A stretch of 64,000 nt of DNA, from contig CP034986.1 in the NCBI GenBank assembly GCA_004026145.2, positions 18,644,933 to 18,708,932 on the forward strand, given 5' to 3'. How positions within the stretch are numbered: position 1 is the stretch's first letter; each line of letters begins with the position of its first letter. A model generated the notes under the pieces. It was not told the DNA's origin. It worked only from the letters and a program-made list of their open reading frames with translations, and did no database searches. Positions 47,800 to 58,965 of the stretch are shown here, piece by piece. A program made the translations under genes and the position numbers. This DNA comes from Takifugu bimaculatus (lineage: Eukaryota; Chordata; Actinopteri; Tetraodontiformes; Tetraodontidae).

Positions 47800-49172
47800 T
47801 GTATGTTGTCCCCTGTGGTGTTAAATTTGGATTTCTTCAATCGTGGAATAAAAGAATTGAAATTTTTGATTAGGTCATTAATTTGTTTCAGGTTTCGTTG
47901 TGTCTGGGCGGGTAGGTTGCCGCTGAAATTGATTAGTGGCACGTAGATCGTGGCGTTAGGGAATGTGGCATGTGCCACATTGTAAAGGGAACCCAATGTC
48001 TGTCGTATTAGTGATGGGTTCGTTGAATTGTGGTCATTTAGGCCAAAGGATAAGATGACCTTGGTAACTTCTGGGGATGGTGGTGTTCCCCGTCTAAGTA
48101 AACTCACAGCATGTGAGATTCTGGCCCCCGGATAGCTGTCCACCTGTATCCGGGGATCCCAAATTTCCGGGAACCTGGCTAGGTTTGAGTCCCCTAGAAG
48201 TAGGACCTGCCGTTGTGGTAGGAGGGACCAACTCAGGTTCGTCTCACCTCTACGTGGATGTTCTGTATGTAAAGGGAGGTAAGGTGGCCCCTTTTTAAAA
48301 CTAGTTTTGGCGGGTCGAGGGTTTGGGTCCTCTGTGTTTTGCCCATCCTCCTCATCTTCCTCCCTGTCTCGTTTGTCCCCTAAATCTATCTGTTCTCCTG
48401 TGTGTGGTTCTCTTTGGCTAAACGGTCTTAGTCGTGGTGTTCCCGGAATGACCACGCTGTTCATTCCTTTTGGAACTAGCCGCCTGTAGTCCGTTCCCTC
48501 GGGGTGTCTGTGGTGTTTCTGGGGGGTTGTTGTTAAAGCCGTTGTCTTGGGTTCCTCCTCAGCTTCCCGTGGTTCATCTGTGTGTGGCGAGGTTCCTGTG
48601 TGTGGCGAGGTTCCTGGCGTGTGATCTTCTGATGTTGGAACCTTAGTGGTAGGAGGCGTTCCACCCCAGGAGGTATTGCCTACTCCGGGATGGGGTTCCT
48701 CCCGTTGCATTATGGTTTCACTCCCTAGGTCTATGTGTTTCTCCATTTTGGGAGGGAAAGAAGGAGCCATGATGCTGGTCAGAGCAATTCGTGCGGCTTC
48801 CAACGCTTCCTCCCTAATGTGGGGTGTGTGTCGGCGTGCCCTCCGTGCGGCCACCAGAAGCGCCCTGTTCCAATCCACAACAAGTAGTGGTCTAATCATG
48901 TTTACCGCCTCCTCCTGTAACCGGAGGTAGTGCTCCCTAAGGGTTTGAATTGTGGCTGATGTCCAGTCTTTTGCGTTCTGGTGTGCCCAAAGGTGCGTCT
49001 CCTCCGATGGACAGAAGGGCTGGACAAACCGGATCAAGTAGACCTCCACTTCTCTCAGAAAAGTAGGGATTTGGTCTTCTGGTTTCTGGGGCAGAAACAG
49101 CATTTTGTGGTTTGCCAAAATTAGGCGCGTTAGAGCCTCTACCAGTAGGATGAAGTCCTCAGTGGGGTCCAT
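47742..49172 (-). CDS. Copy 2 ORF1: SGNH-hydrolase-like protein
   Basis: 476 codons from the same strong-Kozak ATG as copy 1, with no visible amino-acid difference and all SGNH blocks present. Upstream of the ATG, copy 2 has a longer A/G run (about 49224-49242) that shifts the frame of the open 5' extension. Only in copy 2 is that extension preceded by an ATG (49402), so the N-terminus of the ancestral ORF1 is uncertain. The slippery heptamer at its end is intact. Confidence 0.83.
   Translation of the reverse strand: MDPTEDFILLVEALTRLILANHKMLFLPQKPEDQIPTFLREVEVYLIRFVQPFCPSEETHLWAHQNAKDWTSATIQTLREHYLRLQEEAVNMIRPLLVVDWNRALLVAARRARRHTPHIREEALEAARIALTSIMAPSFPPKMEKHIDLGSETIMQREEPHPGVGNTSWGGTPPTTKVPTSEDHTPGTSPHTGTSPHTDEPREAEEEPKTTALTTTPQKHHRHPEGTDYRRLVPKGMNSVVIPGTPRLRPFSQREPHTGEQIDLGDKRDREEDEEDGQNTEDPNPRPAKTSFKKGPPYLPLHTEHPRRGETNLSWSLLPQRQVLLLGDSNLARFPEIWDPRIQVDSYPGARISHAVSLLRRGTPPSPEVTKVILSFGLNDHNSTNPSLIRQTLGSLYNVAHATFPNATIYVPLINFSGNLPAQTQRNLKQINDLIKNFNSFIPRLKKSKFNTTGDNIHWTTETADNMWQHWRSFLE
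47748..47754 (-). promoter_or_regulatory. Copy 2 candidate -1 frameshift heptamer T_TTT_TTA
   Basis: Same heptamer and reading-frame context as copy 1, intact. Confidence 0.65.
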
Positions 49173-49730
49173 CTTGTCTTTAAGTGTAGTGAAGGTATCC
49201 AAAGAGAAGGAAGACAAAGGGGAGGGGAAAAAAAAAGGGGGTTAGTCGTTGAGTTGCTGTCTATCTTTTTGAAATAAAGGTAAGGGTCAGAATCAGTAGT
49301 CAAGATGCAGAAAAACTCGTCTAAGAGGTCATCAGGGGTTAGAACCCGAAAATGAGAAATGGGAGAACGGAAATTAAACAGGTAAAGGTTAAATGGTCCC
49401 ATGGTGGGTTTTTTTTGGGTTGAGTGGACGGAGCTGGTCCGAGGCTCGGGCTAAGGTTAGGCGAAGGGGGTATGTACTCAAGGATCCTCACTACACCGAC
49501 CACCGTCAGCATAGTTTTTTATGAGGATCCACGGCAAGGCACAGGCCGACGCATGTTAGTCCCCTGTCCACCTCCCACCCGTCCATAGGAGCCATTTTAG
49601 AAGAGAATAGGAGAATGGGAAGCAAGCTCTGAAGGATACGGAAGAGAAAGGCTTGAAATTTATGTGTGTGTGTGTGTGTGTGCGCGCGTGTGAGAGAGGG
49701 CCCACGCGCGCGTGTGTCTCAGTACGTCGG

Positions 49731-50046
49731 GGTTAGAGGTTAGTGGTTGGGGTAGGGTTAGGGTTTAGTTAGGGGTTGGAGTTGGGGTTAGGGGGGTTGG
49801 GGCCGGGGAGTTAGGGTTAAATGGTTAAAGGGTTAGGGTTAGGGTTAGGGGTGGGAGTGAGGGTTAGGGTTGGAATTAGGGTTAGGTTAGGGTTAGGGTT
49901 AGAGGGTAAAGGTAAGGGGTAGGGTTAGGGGGTTAGGGTTAAGGTTAAGGGTTAGGGTTAAAGTTATGGTAGGGGTTAGGGTTAGGGTTGGGGTTAGGGT
50001 TGGGGTGAGGGTTAGGGTTGGGGTTAGGGTTAGGGTTGGGTTAGGG
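49731..50046 (+). repeat. Telomere-like repeats, inner block 3
   Basis: Nearly the same irregular order of variants as block 2, including GGGGCCGGGGAGTTAGGG and AAATGGTTAAAGGG, with a few short deletions that make the unit 23 bp shorter. Confidence 0.93.
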
Positions 50047-50340
50047 TTCAGGGTTTGGGATAAAACTTTTTTTTTTTTTTGCACTGGGCTACTTCATTGT
50101 ACATCAACAGAATCATGTTTCAACTTATGTCTCCCAACAGTATAAACAAAACGGGTTTGTAAAATAACACAATGGAAACTATAGATGTCTTCAAATGAAC
50201 AGATCACCTCTATCGAATTAAACTAAAGAACTTTTTCTCTCCCACAAACTAAGTCCACAACCATATGGGGAACAAAAACCATCTCTAAACATGTTAGAAC
50301 AATTATCAACTGTATTATATACAACGTAAACCAGGACCAA

Positions 50341-52725
50341 TCAAAATAAACCCTTCTGAACCTCTATACCTCTCCTTTTCAGCCCTTGTGGGTCAAAGTT
50401 TAAACCCAATGTCTCCATTTCAGAGATCTGGGGGATCGACGCCACCCTCTCCGTTGGGTCCTTCCCTAATTTTTGTTGTTTTTCGGGATAATTCCTCCGA
50501 ACGTCGTTTGTTGAGACCCACTGGAAAGTAGCTATGAAGCTTGTGGATCCAACACCTCTCCCTCCTTCGTCTGGAGGGGGATCATGTTCCAGTGGGTACC
50601 CTGCAAAATGTTCAATGCCATGGTCCTGGAAATGGGCAATTAAATGTGATGAATGGCCCTCCCCCTTCCTAATTGTGTACCTATGTTGGGTGAGTCTGGT
50701 GTTGACCGCATTACCTGTCTCCCCTACATAAGCCTTTCCACATTTGGTGCACTTGATAATGTAAATGCAATTTTTTTCTGTTAATGGGATATGTTTTGGT
50801 AGTTGAAAGCCGTGGTTCGTAATAGGGTCCCTAATTGAAAATCTTCTTGAACCTTGGAGGCCTCTGCCGGTTCTAACTGATAATTTTGCCCTTACCAGCA
50901 GTTTTTTGAGGTTTGGGTTTCCTCTGTAGGCCGGGATCACCCTAGAAAAGTTGTCCAACGTTGTGTTTTTCAGTATTCTTTTGAAATTCTCCCGTAGTGT
51001 GCGGGTTGCCCGTGTTCCAAAGGTGGAGTATGTGACCACAAGAGGGAGTTCCTGTTTTGTTTCAGGGTTATCCCTCGTTGTAGTCATCTCCACGGACTTA
51101 TAGATTTTTCGGAGAAAGCCTCTAGAGTATCCCCTCCTCCTGAGGGCTGAGAAAAGTACTTTCCTCGCATCGTCACAGTCCCGTTTGTGTGTACAGATGC
51201 GGGAGAACCTTAATAACTGGGATTTAACAATACCCTTGAACACATGTTTCGGGTGAAAACTTTGTTTATGGAGAAGTGCATGTGTATCTGTCTGTTTGAA
51301 AAACATTTTTGTGTCCAGTGTTCCTGTCTGCAGGAAGTTCGGACCTTTGAAAATTGTTAAATCCAGAAAATCTACCTCCTTGTCCTTTAGGGTCGCTTCC
51401 ACTTTGATTGAGGTGTGGTGTTGGTTCATCGTCTCTACAAAGTCGTCAAAGTCCGTTTTTGAGTGTGACCAGATGCCCCAGATGTCATCAAGGTACCTAA
51501 GGTATATAAGGGGTTATTGTTGGCATTTCTCGAAGATCCCCTCTTCCCATTCCGCCATGTAAATGTTTGCATAGGCTGGTGCAAACCTTTTTCCCATGGC
51601 TGTACCCTTAATCTGTAAATAAAATTGTTCCTGAAACACAAAGTCATTTCTGGTGAGGCTTATTTCAAGCAGTCTCATAAGGCAATCATCTGGTCGGTTG
51701 GGGTCCGGATGGCGGTCTAGTATTCTTCGAATGGCACTCAGTCCCAGCGGGATTTCAATGTTTGTGTATAGGTTACAAACATCCATTGTGAAAAGAAAGC
51801 ACGGTTCGTGTAGTTTTAGACTTCTAATTTTGGTCAGGAAATGTTGTGTGTTCTTTATGTAGCTTGTGTGTTGTGTTGACAGGGGGGTTAGGAAGTGCTC
51901 CAGGTATTCCGCTATCCCATAGCTTTCGCTCCCACAATCAGAAACTATGGGACGGCCAGGTGGAATGCGATCCGGGATTGTCCATTTTGTCTGTGGTTTG
52001 TGAATTTTAGGGAGGAGGTAGAAATACCTGGGGCGGGGTGGTTTTTGTCCCAATAGGTATTTATGTTGATCTTTTGTTATGATTTTAGATTTATACAAAC
52101 TTTCTAGTTCTATTGCTATCATTTCTGCTGTTTCCCTGTACATTGGTTTCTCCAATCGAATGTAATATTGTGTGTCCTGGAGTTGGCGTCGTGCTTCTGT
52201 GACATAGTCACATATGTCCATTAAAACTATGGCACTACCTTTGTCTGCAGGTTTTATAACTAATTCTTTGTTTTTTCTAAGTTCCTTCAGTGCCTGCTCT
52301 TCTCCCGGTGGTAAATTGGGATTTTCTGGTACATAGCTAAGGTTACTGAGTGCCTTACCATCTTCACTAATCAATTCAAGTAATTGGGTTGGTAGTTTGG
52401 AGATGTCCGGTTCCCATGTGGATGGTCCCATAAAAGGCTTGATCTCTCGTGGGGGTTGTGGTCCAAAGAAAGAGGTCAGTTTGAGACGTCTGTGATATTT
52501 GTGTCAGTCCACTGCTAATGTCTGTCGTGTTGCCCTAGAGGCGGTTGCTGTTGGGACAAAGGAGAGTCCCCTGTTCAAGAGGGCTAATTGTTGTGGACTC
52601 GGTTGAAAATGGGTGGAGAGGTTAACAATTCCCTTATCTTTGAATGTTTCCTTGTCCTGGTTTACGTCTATTCTAGAAAAGACCTCCAATGTTGCCACAT
52701 GTTGTCGGCTGTTTCCGTCGTCCAA
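50341..52725 (-). pseudogene. Copy 3 ORF2: RT/GIY-YIG with two nonsense codons
   Basis: TTA (Leu74) is TGA (plus-strand tca at 52504-52506) and Gln404 is TAA (51514-51516) as in copy 2. FFRID at the start is FSRID because of the heptamer change. The remaining frame, including the GIY-YIG domain (50341-51429), is open. Confidence 0.94.
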
Positions 52726-54099
52726 TGTATGTTGTCCCCTGTGGTGTTAAATTTGGATTTCTTCAATCGTGGAATAAAAGAATTGAAATTTTTGATTAGG
52801 TCATTAATTTGTTTCAGGTTTCGTTGTGTCTGGGCGGGTAGGTTGCCGCTGAAATTGATTAGTGGCACGTAGATCGTGGCGTTAGGGAATGTGGCATGTG
52901 CCACATTGTAAAGGGAACCCAATGTCTGTCGTATTAGTGATGGGTTCGTTGAATTGTGGTCATTTAGGCCAAAGGATAAGATGACCTTGGTAACTTCTGG
53001 GGATGGTGGTGTTCCCCGTCTAAGTAAACTCACAGCATGTGAGATTCTGGCCCCCGGATAGCTGTCCACCTGTATCCGGGGATCCCAAATTTCCGGGAAC
53101 CTGGCTAGGTTTGAGTCCCCTAGAAGTAGGACCTGCCGTTGTGGTAGGAGGGACCAACTCAGGTTCGTCTCACCTCTACGTGGATGTTCTGTATGTAAAG
53201 GGAGGTAAGGTGGTCCCCTTTTTAAAACTAGTTTTGGCGGGTCGAGGGTTTGGGTCCTCTGTGTTTTGCCCATCCTCCTCATCTTCCTCCCTGTCTCGTT
53301 TGTCCCCTAAATCTATCTGTTCTCCTGTGTGTGGTTCTCTTTGGCTAAACGGTCTTAGTCGTGGTGTTCCCGGAATGACCACGCTGTTCATTCCTTTTGG
53401 AACTAGCCGCCTGTAGTCCGTTCCCTCGGGGTGTCTGTGGTGTTTCTGGGGGGTTGTTGTTAAAGCCGTTGTCTTGGGTTCCTCCTCAGCTTCCCGTGGT
53501 TCATCTGTGTGTGGCGAGGTTCCTGTGTGTGGCGAGGTTCCTGGCGTGTGATCTTCTGATGTTGGAACCTTAGTGGTAGGAGGCGTTCCACCCCAGGAGG
53601 TATTGCCTACTCCGGGATGGGGTTCCTCCCGTTGCATTATGGTTTCACTCCCTAGGTCTATGTGTTTCTCCATTTTGGGAGGGAAAGAAGGAGCCATGAT
53701 GCTGGTCAGAGCAATTCGTGCGGCTTCCAACGCTTCCTCCCTAATGTGGGGTGTGTGTCGGCGTGCCCTCCGTGCGGCCACCAGAAGCGCCCTGTTCCAA
53801 TCCACAACAAGTAGTGGTCTAATCATGTTTACCGCCTCCTCCTGTAACCGGAGGTAGTGCTCCCTAAGGGTTTGAATTGTGGCTGATGTCCAGTCTTTTG
53901 CGTTCTGGTGTGCCCAAAGGTGCGTCTCCTCCGATGGACAGAAGGGCTGGACAAACCGGATCAAGTAGACCTCCACTTCTCTCAGAAAAGTAGGGATTTG
54001 GTCTTCTGGTTTCTGGGGCAGAAACAGCATTTTGTGGTTTGCCAAAATTAGGCGCGTTAGAGCCTCTACCAGTAGGATGAAGTCCTCAGTGGGGTCCAT
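52668..54099 (-). pseudogene. Copy 3 ORF1: SGNH-like protein with 1-nt frameshift
   Basis: An extra base near 53213-53214 (GGTGGTCCCC against GGTGGCCCC in copies 1 and 2) breaks the frame between the acidic central region and the SGNH domain. The 5' part (53176-54099) and the 3' part with GDSN, GLND and DNIHW (52668-53282) each stay open. Confidence 0.92.
52674..52680 (-). promoter_or_regulatory. Copy 3 mutated frameshift heptamer T_TTT_CTA
   Basis: TTA is CTA, silent for ORF1 (Leu) but destroying the YYY slippery codon, so -1 slippage should be strongly reduced. Confidence 0.65.
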
Positions 54100-54582
54100 C
54101 TTGTCTTTAAGTGTAGTGAAGGTATCCAAAGAGAAGGAAGACAAAGGGGAGGAAAAAAAATTAGTCGTTGAGTTGCTGTCTATCTTTTTGAAATAAAGGT
54201 AAGGGTCAGAATCAGTAGTCAAGATGCAGAAAAACTCGTCTAAGAGGTCATCAGGGGTTAGAACCCGAAAATGAGAAATGGGAGAACGGGAAATTAAACA
54301 GGTAAAAGGTTAAATGGTCCCATGGTGGGTTTTTTTGGGTTGAGTGGACGGAGCTGGTCCGAGGCTCGGGCCAAGGTTAGGCGAAGGGGGTATGTACTCA
54401 AGGATCCTCACTACACCGACCACCGTCAGCATAGTTTTTTATGAGGATCCACGGCAAGGCACAGGCCGACGCATGTTAGTCCCCTGTCCACCTCCCACCC
54501 GTCCATAGGAGCCATTTTAGAAGAGAATAGGAGAATGGGAAGCAAGCTCTGAAGGATACGGAAGAGAAAGGCTTGAAATTTA

Positions 54583-54616
<34 letters not shown>

Positions 54617-54652
54617 AGAGAGGGCCCACGCGCGCGTGTGTCTCAGTACGTC

Positions 54653-55296
54653 GGGGTTAGAGGTTAGTGGTTGGGGTAGGGTTAGGGTTTAGTTAGGAGT
54701 TGGGGTTAGGGTTAGCATTAGGGTTAGGGTAAGAGTTAGGGTTAGCATTATGGCTAGCGTAAGCATTAGGGTTAGGGTTGGGTTAGGGTTAGAGTTAGGG
54801 TTAGGGTTGGGTTAGGGTTAGGGTTAGCATTAGGGTTAGGGTTGGAGTTAGGGTTAGGGTTAGCATTATGGCTAGGGATAGTGTTAGGGTTGGAGTTAGG
54901 GTTAGGGGTGGAGTTAGGGTTAGGTTTAGGGTTAGGGTTGGGTTAGAGTTAGGGTTAGGGTTAAGGTTGGAGTTAGGGTTAGAGTTAGGGTTAGCATTAT
55001 GGCTAGGGTAAGGGTTAGCATTTTGGCTAGGGTTAGGGTTAGGGGTGGAGTTAGGGTTAGGGTTGGAGTTAGGGTTAGGGTTAGGGTTAGCATTAGGGTT
55101 AGGGTTAGGGGTGGAGTTAGGGTTAGGGTTAGCATTAGGGTTAGGGTTGGAGTTAGGGTTAGGGTTAGCATTAGGGTTAGGGTTAGGTTTGGGTTTAGGG
55201 TTAGGGTTAGCATTATGGCTAGCGTTAGCATTAGGGTTAAGGTTAGGGTTGGAGTTAGGGTTAGGGTCAGGGTTAGGGTTAGGGTTAGGGTATGCA
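54653..55296 (+). repeat. Degenerate TTAGGG telomeric repeats, outer block 4
   Basis: The first 45 bp match blocks 2 and 3; after TTTAGTTAGG it changes to the outer type with GCATTAGGG, GCATTATGGCTAG and GGAGTTAGGG. It ends at GGTATGCATT, where unique sequence starts. Long NPNPN- or LTLTL-type frames here are periodic artefacts. Confidence 0.94.
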
Positions 55297-56304
55297 TTAA
55301 AAAATTTGTATTTATAGTAGAAGATTGTCTCTAATAAAAATGAGGATGTGCTAAACAGCCACTGATGTAAGATGTTGGCATCACATGAATGAAACATATT
55401 TCTTGACAACATTGAGTAAATTATTGTTCGCAGTTGATGCCACAATGTTTTTCCCCCTGTGTTGTTTCATTCCTGACCCGGTGACCACCTTGTTTTTACA
55501 ACTGTATGTAAAATGTAACAAATGATGCAACAAGCAGCCAAAGCTGGCTCATATGCAACTGTGACAACAAAAGCATGATGAAGACGCCCAGTTTGAACAG
55601 CTGTTCACTAGCGACCCTTTGAAAATTCTAAAGACACTTCCTTTACCAGAAATATACATATTAAACTCATCACCAGTAAATATACTTCCCACACAAGTAT
55701 TCCCCATATGCAAAGAAATCAAACTATAAACATCCATTTTTTGTTCTGGGTAATAATGTGAAATGATACGGGGAAAAGTAGAGAACACATGAGGAAAGAG
55801 AGGTGCAACAAGGCAAGACAACGGTTGTAGTCTGTCAGTATTTAGAAAGCAATCCTGCCCCCTGTAAGTGGCAATTAATAAAAGCTGCTTCAGTCCCAAC
55901 TGACGACCTATGAGAAGGTGTCTCATTACCATGGTGTCACACAAGGAATGTTTCCTGATCGGGGGGCTTGTCTGAGAGCCAAGGACCACCTGTGGCGAGC
56001 GACCTGGGATTAGTACGACTGGTTAAAAAAACAAGTAATGTGTACAACCAGCATTACCTGTGTGCAGATATAAAGGAGGCTCCACTGGAGTCAATAAAAC
56101 ACCTCAGAGCTGGTTTATTGCATGACATTTGAACTGGATTGTGAAATACTGGGAGAATATATTGTTGATGAAGGTGACATTTTAGTTGCCACATTTCCAA
56201 CGGTGCTTCCATTCTACATTCTTCATAAATCCTTTTTTTTTAGCTTCTTTGCCTCATTAGATTCCCTGAGTTGTTGCCATTATCTGGATCTCCTGTAAAC
56301 AACG

Positions 56305-56747
56305 CTCTAAAGCAGGCATGGGCAAACTAAGGCCCGGGGGCCACACGCGGCCCGTTAAACGTTTTAATCCGGCCCGCCAAACTTGAAAAATGAAATGAAT
56401 AAACCTTGTTAATGTTAAATTTTCACTGCAATTCTGGTGTTTTCCCACTAGAAAAAAGACAGTCAGGAGGAGAGTGATGGTGATATCCTGAAGGATAACA
56501 GAACTTTCAGTGCTTTAAAATAGAAATGGTTATTAATTTTTTTTAAAAAGGCACATTTTATTCATTTGATTTTAAGTGTTTTAAGACTCATTCCAAAGTC
56601 AGATATTTTGTTGTAATGCTTCTCTTCATTTTCATTTGAAATTAAAGCACATGTTTTCTTCATATCCCAAGATGTGTATTTTTTCTCCAATGAGGGAGAA
56701 ATCAAATCTGATTTGAATCAAAATGTTTGCCCACCCCTGCTCTAAAG
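56305..56747. mobile_element. hAT-superfamily MITE with terminal inverted repeats and 8-bp target duplication
   Basis: The element spans 56313-56739 (427 bp). Left end CAGGCATGGGCAAAC, right end GTTTGCCCACCCCTG (complement CAGGGGTGGGCAAAC), matching at 13 of 15 positions. Both sides carry CTCTAAAG (56305-56312 and 56740-56747), an 8-bp duplication as hAT transposases make. Inside, GGCCCGGGGGCCACACGCGG and TTTAATCCGGCCCGCC are typical of this family. It has no coding capacity. Confidence 0.9.
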
Positions 56748-58965
56748 TGTGTTTTATGAGGGAAAATGGTGACCAATACTTATTATTTTACTTGCACTAC
56801 TTATGTACATAATAAAAGGTCATTTATAGTACGTAAGCAAGTTTTTTAAAATCATATATATCCTATGCTTCCTGCATGCTAAACAATTAACAGAACATAA
56901 ATCTAAGATCTTGTCATTACTAATGTAAAGTCTATATACATCTGGTGAGCAAAAACAATTCTGATAAATTTAACTATGAAATATTTGGTTGAAAAAGAAG
57001 ATTTCAAATGTCTTTTTTTTTTAGAGCCTTGCTTTTAATTTTATGTGTTGATTATCTTTGGTTGGATTATATCCTCACATTTGTGATCCTCAATTCAAAA
57101 AGTAAGTCAACTGAGGATTTTAAATGACAAGAAATAAACTCATGTTTATGTTAGCTGAAAATTGTGCATCTGTATAGTACCTCTGCAAATGTATCTGATT
57201 ACATTTGCAACCAATAAACCAATCGGATTTCTAGGTCCGCATGTGTGAATATTGCTTTTTCACCCCAGATCTTCATGTGCAACTCTGCCGTCATCACCTC
57301 CTTAAAAAAAGAACCCAACTTTAACTTAGAACAAGCCACTTTAACACCCAAATGACTCTTGGTGTCCGTGTGTCTCAGAATTCAGTCTTTATCTTAATCC
57401 TAAGGGAAACACACATGCACGCACATGCACACACGTAGTGATGATGATAAACATGTTGGAAGTGATTTTTCCATCTGCCTTTCATTCGTTCCGCCATCTG
57501 CCTTCGGTGGCGTCTCTGAAGGTGTCAACCCTGTTTGTTAGAACAGAAGACCCTCCCTATCCTCCTCTAATCTTCCTTCATTTTTATCTGTAGAATATAA
57601 TGGAATATAATGTAATATTACAGGTCACTGCAGCTATTAAAACACAGTATTTAACATCAATGCACAGATTTGAATGAACATTGTTGAAGCTTGACTGACT
57701 TGTGTTTGACATTGTCGACTGATTTGATCAGTTTATTTTTCCTTCATTCAAGCTAACTCTGTGCAAGCTGCACTTAGATATATGAAACAATAAATAAACT
57801 TAAATAATACTTATTGTGCTAAATTCATACATATTTTCACTTCATACTCTTGACAGAGGCTCTGTCACCCCCCACATCCCTTATACTGAAACATGAGATG
57901 AAACCATAAAATAAGACTTTAAACTCCCTTTTTAGCTCTTTTATGATAAATGAAGATGACTAAATATGCAGTGAGTCATGTTTACTGCACTGCGTCTGGA
58001 GGTCAGCTGACTCACGGGGATACTGAACGTCTAAACGTTGACTTTCATCTAAAGCGTTGGGTTGTTTTTTCCTCTCTTCTGCTCATGTGACAGACAGTGT
58101 CGGAGCCTGAGCTTATTCATATTTGATAGATCGAAAAAAGAAAAGGCGGCACTTATCCTTTCTGAATAAAAATCTATAAGTTTAAAGAGAAGAGATCGAA
58201 ATATTTTAGGGACACGGAGACAATCAGTCTGTTCTATCCGTATCAATGAGGTTTAGACAATGAAATAATCCTGTAATTTCCCTCAGAAGTGCAGATTTCT
58301 GTGGTAATGTTGGCACCTTCTACTGTTCGATAGAGAAACGCTCGGTTGCTGGGTGCTCCATGGGAACCATGAGATCCTGCAGGGTGTTCAGGGCCTCTGG
58401 CTGTTTCTATTTCCTCAGCACATCTGTCGTCTTATTATACTTCCTTTAGTTAGAGCGCAACCAATCTTCAAAATGCTGAACATTTATACTCAGTGCTGTA
58501 CAAAAGGACATTTATGTCATTGTGTTTTCAATCAAAGGATGAATAATCCAATTAGGGGGATGTTGAATACTCAAATACAGAAAAAAGTATTTAAGTATTT
58601 AAGTATTTTCCTCTTTGAATAATTTAGTTTTACTGACAAACTGTGAGACAGAGCCAGGCATCAGCTAGTGAATCAAGGCATCACCTAACATCAAATCAAA
58701 TCACTGGCTTCTCAAAATGTAAGTAATTATCACATTTAAACCTGTTGTTACATTAAATAGATTATTTAAAACCATGTTTGTTGCTACTGAGAATGCATAA
58801 TGCAGGGGATGTAGCCCCTTATTGAGTGAAGCCTGTGTGGGGTCTCACATTAAGGTCCTGTGGTGCGTTTATTCTGCCCACTGGTGGATCATCTGATCAC
58901 TGCAAGTATCTCGTCACAATTTGGGAGAAAAATATTGCTACATTTACTCTACACGTTTGCTCCAT

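Larger units (their letters stand above)
45121..49730 (-). mobile_element. Penelope-like retroelement, copy 2 (ORF2 broken)
   Basis: Same layout as copy 1, displaced by 4949 bp. ORF1 is intact and its protein appears identical to copy 1; ORF2 carries one premature stop. It shares several silent changes with copy 3 that copy 1 lacks (for example CATAAGG at 46751 against CATGAGG in copy 1, and GGGC for GGCC at the 3' end). Confidence 0.9.
50047..54652 (-). mobile_element. Penelope-like retroelement, copy 3 (both ORFs broken)
   Basis: Displaced by 4926 bp from copy 2. It shares copy 2's Gln404 stop and adds three own lesions: Leu74 stop, a 1-nt insertion in ORF1 and a changed slippery heptamer. 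Elsewhere it is almost identical. Confidence 0.9.
39195..55296. other. Interstitial telomere-like array with three tandem Penelope-like elements
   Basis: Degenerate TTAGGG repeats on the plus strand alternate with three nearly identical minus-strand retroelements in the same orientation. The repeat period is 4949 bp between copies 1 and 2 and 4926 bp between 2 and 3. Unique sequence flanks both sides, so in this assembly the array is not at a chromosome end. Confidence 0.93.

Noticed and set aside
53039..53416. 125-aa plus-strand frame opposite ORF1 of copy 3
   Set aside because: It is the antisense shadow of ORF1, lengthened by the copy 3 frameshift. The same strand is broken into two short frames in copies 1 and 2.
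54801..55445. 214-aa open frame rich in NPNPN
   Set aside because: Same cause: it is a translation of CCCTAA-type repeats joined to flanking sequence.
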